Below are positions 22,439 to 24,736 of a DNA stretch of 24,736 nt, one piece after another. Every line of letters begins with the position of its first letter. Within the stretch, counting starts at the first letter, position 1. Under the pieces are notes generated by a model. It worked only from the letters and a program-made list of their open reading frames with translations, was not told the origin of the DNA and searched no databases. A program made the translations under genes and the position numbers. The DNA is from Nitrososphaerota archaeon (GTDB taxonomy: Archaea > Thermoproteota > Nitrososphaeria > Nitrososphaerales > Nitrosopumilaceae). The stretch lies in assembly GCA_030611185.1 (NCBI GenBank), contig JAUWQG010000004.1, forward strand, positions 1 to 24,736. The letters are read 5' to 3'.

Positions 22439-24007
22439 TCAATTTGGAACCTGTAGGATTCCATTTTGAATTAGATATTGCAATCCTTGAACAAAGGTTC
22501 CATCATCAATTTGTCCTTCTGCCCACCAAGCTGCATTGGTTTTAATCCAAGCAGGAATTTCTTGAGTGTCAGAATTTTCTTGTTGTGTTTTTGGAATTAG
22601 TATAATGTCATTTTTAATCAAATATTCAATTCCTTGAATGAATGTTCCATCATCAATTTGTCCTTCTGCCCACCAAGCTGCATTGCTTCGAATCCATTCA
22701 GGAATAGAAATTTCATTATTTTGGCCTCCAATTCTGTCAATTACTATTGGTATTGAAGTTCTAGCAAGATCATTACCATTTAGATTTTCAAAATTTAGAT
22801 GAACTATTCCTGTAACATCGCTTGGAATTGAAAATTCTGAAGTGTTAAATTCCTCTCTAAGGTCTGTGCTTGTACCACTTTGTCGATGAATGGTTTTTCC
22901 ATTTTGAGTCATTGAAAAATCATAAGTTACAGAAATTGGTCTATTTTTTAGAAATACATCCATTATGTTAAAATTAATTTTTGCAATAGAGTTTGATTTT
23001 AAATTCTCAGGCTCTGATGATACTAGCACTCGGAATTGTCCATTCTCAGTTATTGAGCTTAGTTGAATTTCCTCTGAATTTGGTGTAACAAGAAATTTCA
23101 TTCCATCTTGATTTTCAGTTTGGTTGTAAATATTCCATAATTCCCTTTGGTTAATTATGAAATGAACTATTCTTTCATCTGAGAAAAAGTCATCAATTGT
23201 AATAATATTATCTGAGAGTTTTACATCATTAATGTACATAGAAAATCCAGAAACTAGTAAATCTCCAAATGTTTTTGAAATAACTAATTCTTCGTGCACC
23301 ACTGATGTTTGATTAATGTTATCAAAACTCCAATCAAAAGGCATTGAAAATGAAATTTCTCGTTTATCAGGAAAATATTGAAAATCACTTATTTCATCAT
23401 AAAATGTGATAGATTGGATATCTTGTACTCCAAAGTATGGATCATTAATAGAATGAGTTTTAGTTTGTGCAATAGAAATTCCTGACTTGAAAACTAATGG
23501 TTCATCTAATTTCTTTGAATAACCATCTGCAGTAAGAATACTAATATCAAACTTGTAAAGTCCCCCTTCACTTAGTTTGGGTCCTTTAACATGAATCATT
23601 CTAGAATCAAGGCCTAACAATGAACCAAAAACATTTCCTTCTTCCTCTTCTACAATTTGAATTGAATCTGTATTTTCTGATACAAAATTAAAAACAATAA
23701 ATCCATTATCTGCCTGAAATTCTTTTTCAAATAGGAATTGTGTTCCACGTTCAGATTTAATTAAAAATGTAACATCACGTAAAGTAACTTTAGAATTGAA
23801 ATCAATTAAAGAAATTGAAATTTGTTGATCATCGTTTTCTTCAGGAATATTAGTTGATGAAGATATCTCTAAAGTCACTAGTTTTCCATTCAAGTCTACA
23901 GGAGGAAATGTTTCAGCTCCTAACCCATGACCATAAACCTCAAGTGTTATAGGAGCAATTATAGAACTAGAAAGTAAAATTAACAGAATGAAGAGTTTTC
24001 TTTCCAA
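22439..24007 (-). CDS. Secreted protein with two C-terminal NAAWWA repeats
   Basis: The 522-residue protein starts at a TTG with an N-terminal signal peptide (residues 1-25). The long middle is beta-rich, with no Cys and no clear enzyme motif, suggesting Ig-like or jelly-roll domains. The C-terminal end has two tandem repeats: IPEWIRSNAAWWAEGQIDDG at 435 onwards and IPAWIKTNAAWWAEGQIDDG at 484-522. This Trp-rich unit recurs in the next gene and is, to my knowledge, common in exported thaumarchaeal proteins; its role (cell-wall or matrix binding) is unproven. A TATA-like TTTAAATA lies 25-32 nt upstream on the minus strand. Confidence 0.85.
   Translation of the reverse strand: MERKLFILLILLSSSIIAPITLEVYGHGLGAETFPPVDLNGKLVTLEISSSTNIPEENDDQQISISLIDFNSKVTLRDVTFLIKSERGTQFLFEKEFQADNGFIVFNFVSENTDSIQIVEEEEGNVFGSLLGLDSRMIHVKGPKLSEGGLYKFDISILTADGYSKKLDEPLVFKSGISIAQTKTHSINDPYFGVQDIQSITFYDEISDFQYFPDKREISFSMPFDWSFDNINQTSVVHEELVISKTFGDLLVSGFSMYINDVKLSDNIITIDDFFSDERIVHFIINQRELWNIYNQTENQDGMKFLVTPNSEEIQLSSITENGQFRVLVSSEPENLKSNSIAKINFNIMDVFLKNRPISVTYDFSMTQNGKTIHRQSGTSTDLREEFNTSEFSIPSDVTGIVHLNFENLNGNDLARTSIPIVIDRIGGQNNEISIPEWIRSNAAWWAEGQIDDGTFIQGIEYLIKNDIILIPKTQQENSDTQEIPAWIKTNAAWWAEGQIDDGTFVQGLQYLIQNGILQVPN
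22497..22685 (-). repeat. 42-bp identical direct repeats in the NAAWWA coding region
   Basis: A 42-bp stretch at 22497-22538 is identical to 22644-22685, 147 bp (49 codons) away. Both encode the same part of the Trp-rich repeat (core NAAWWAEGQIDDGT). Identity at every base, including synonymous positions, implies recent duplication or gene conversion. The partial gene at the window end has a similar but diverged copy. Confidence 0.85.
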
Positions 24008-24031
24008 GAGTATTTTTGATCTTTAATGGTC

Positions 24032-24039
24032 TATTTAAA
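24032..24039 (-). promoter_or_regulatory. TATA-like element of the secreted-protein gene
   Basis: TTTAAATA on the minus strand lies 25-32 nt upstream of the TTG at 24007. It is the same element, at the same distance, as for the gene starting at 24265. Confidence 0.5.
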
Positions 24040-24058
24040 AATCTAGATTAATTAATTC

Positions 24059-24265
24059 TCAAGTCCATTTGTTTGGATCTTTTTTCCATACTTGTTTCCC
24101 ATCAATAGTAACATTGTCTTTTTCTTCAAATACAGTATGCCACTTTCCATTGTCTGGAAAAATTTTATTCATTTCCTTTACTTTATCATTAGTTGGGGCT
24201 TTGTTCATTAAAGCACCCCATCTCATGTTTGGAACTTTTGGCATGATATCATTGATGTCTTTCAT
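24059..24265 (-). CDS. Small Trp-containing protein of unknown function
   Basis: I do not recognise this 68-residue product. It has no Cys, signal or membrane segment. It opens MKDINDIMPKVPNMRWG and contains IFPDNGKWHTVFEEKD and a short beta-like VTIDGKQVWKKDP. A TATA-like TTTAAATAAATT lies on the minus strand at 24282-24293, about 28 nt upstream of the ATG, which supports it as a real leaderless gene. It lies between two genes for exported proteins on the same strand but is itself likely cytoplasmic. Confidence 0.62.
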   Translation of the reverse strand: MKDINDIMPKVPNMRWGALMNKAPTNDKVKEMNKIFPDNGKWHTVFEEKDNVTIDGKQVWKKDPNKWT

Positions 24266-24281
24266 TACTTACACTATACCG

Positions 24282-24293
24282 AATTTATTTAAA
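24282..24293 (-). promoter_or_regulatory. TATA-like element of the 68-residue gene
   Basis: The minus strand reads TTTAAATAAATT, about 28 nt before the ATG at 24265. It begins only 3 nt past the stop codon of the upstream gene. Confidence 0.5.
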
Positions 24294-24296
24294 AAT

Positions 24297-24736
24297 CTAT
24301 GACCCTATACTCATAATTCCTTCTTTGATTAGGAATTGAATTCCTTGAACAAAATCTGAGTCACCTATAGCACCATCTGCCCACCAAGCTGCGTTGTTTT
24401 TGATCCACTCTGGAATTGCAGCTGATGGCTTTACATCAGGAGTGGGTAGGACGGTATCTTTTGGTAGACTAGGTCCAATCTCTATAATTGTAGACCCAAT
24501 TCCTGCATATGTTGGATCATAGTCAAGACCTATTCCATGCACTAGAATATCGAGTTGGTATTGGCCTTCAGAGGGAACGTAAATTTTAGGAATGTCAATT
24601 CCTTCACTAGCAAGAATTCCCTGATTGTTAGGGTCATCTCCAGAGTTTGCCTCAATTAATTCATCATCTTTAATCAAGATATAGGTATATCTAACATCCT
24701 TGAGGAGATTACGACTTTCATCAAAGAAAGTTATTT
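24297..24736 (-). CDS. Exported-type protein with NAAWWA repeat, N-terminus outside the window
   Basis: The frame is open from the window end to the stop at 24297 (about 145 residues), so the gene starts beyond the right edge; the TTG at 24677 is internal. The visible part reads ITFFDESRNLLKDVRYTYIL and then GQYQLDILVHGIGLDYDP, a beta-sandwich-like domain. It ends with one Trp-rich repeat (IPEWIKNNAAWWADGAIGDS, then FVQGIQFLIKEGI). This is the same repeat as in the 522-residue protein, separated by one small gene. It is likely a secreted or surface protein, but the signal peptide cannot be seen. Confidence 0.8.
   Translation of the reverse strand, partial: ITFFDESRNLLKDVRYTYILIKDDELIEANSGDDPNNQGILASEGIDIPKIYVPSEGQYQLDILVHGIGLDYDPTYAGIGSTIIEIGPSLPKDTVLPTPDVKPSAAIPEWIKNNAAWWADGAIGDSDFVQGIQFLIKEGIMSIGS

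Overview
The window reads as chromosome of a marine ammonia-oxidising archaeon of the Nitrososphaerota (Thaumarchaeota), most like Nitrosopumilus. This is inferred from the gene set, not from a database match. The DNA is AT-rich. Genes are close-packed, and several have a TATA-like element about 26-32 nt upstream of the start codon, as expected for leaderless archaeal mRNAs. Archaeal markers include ribosomal protein S19e, a PDCD5-like protein, RNase P subunit Rpp21, Nep1 and a heme O synthase. Two secreted proteins carry a Trp-rich C-terminal repeat (core NAAWWA) that I associate with thaumarchaeal surface proteins.

Layout. 1-1966 (minus): end of a cobalamin cluster, with the first codons of cbiB, a cobyric acid synthase without its amidotransferase domain, and a CobD-like PLP enzyme, all joined by 4-nt overlaps. 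2034-4580 (plus): aspartate-semialdehyde dehydrogenase, an Lrp/AsnC regulator whose 5' end looks damaged or unconventional, and heme O synthase. 4575-6778: small or uncharacterised proteins, including a 51-residue putative zinc protein, a Lys-tailed Trp-rich helical protein, a DUF3892-like protein and a TPR protein. 6880-8839 (minus): a CitE-like lyase and an MDR-family reductase in one unit. 8867-11674 (minus): PDCD5-like protein, S19e, a small basic protein, Rpp21, tRNA-Gly(UCC) and Nep1. 11676-18134 (minus): a membrane-anchored TIM-barrel hydrolase, class II (B12-dependent) ribonucleotide reductase, a 702-residue winged-helix/ATP-cone/NrdD-like fusion and a 53-residue zinc-ribbon protein. 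18205-21250: thiolase plus DUF35 partner, a topoisomerase-type zinc-finger protein, a nitrilase-family amidase and a 39-residue C2H2 zinc finger. 21407-24736 (minus): a 4-oxalocrotonate tautomerase-like protein, a rhomboid protease and surface proteins, the last running off the window.

The most unusual part is 15496-17975. The fusion protein has a DNA-binding winged helix and a nucleotide-binding ATP cone in front of a class III reductase (NrdD) body. That body has lost the glycyl-radical segment and the conserved Cys pair, so it should be catalytically dead. It lies directly upstream of the class II reductase gene. Its own upstream region holds seven GATC sites spaced 19, 20, 21, 11, 10 and 20 bp, inside three copies of a 26-bp unit. 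The gap before the reductase gene holds three more GATC sites and separate palindromes. I infer a repurposed reductase acting as a dNTP/ATP-sensing repressor or activator of deoxynucleotide synthesis. The reductase needs adenosylcobalamin, the product of the pathway at the start of the window.

Five small features below the usual ORF length cut-off were found by reading the sequence: the cbiB start, the 51-aa and 53-aa putative zinc proteins, the 39-aa C2H2 finger and the 58-aa tautomerase.
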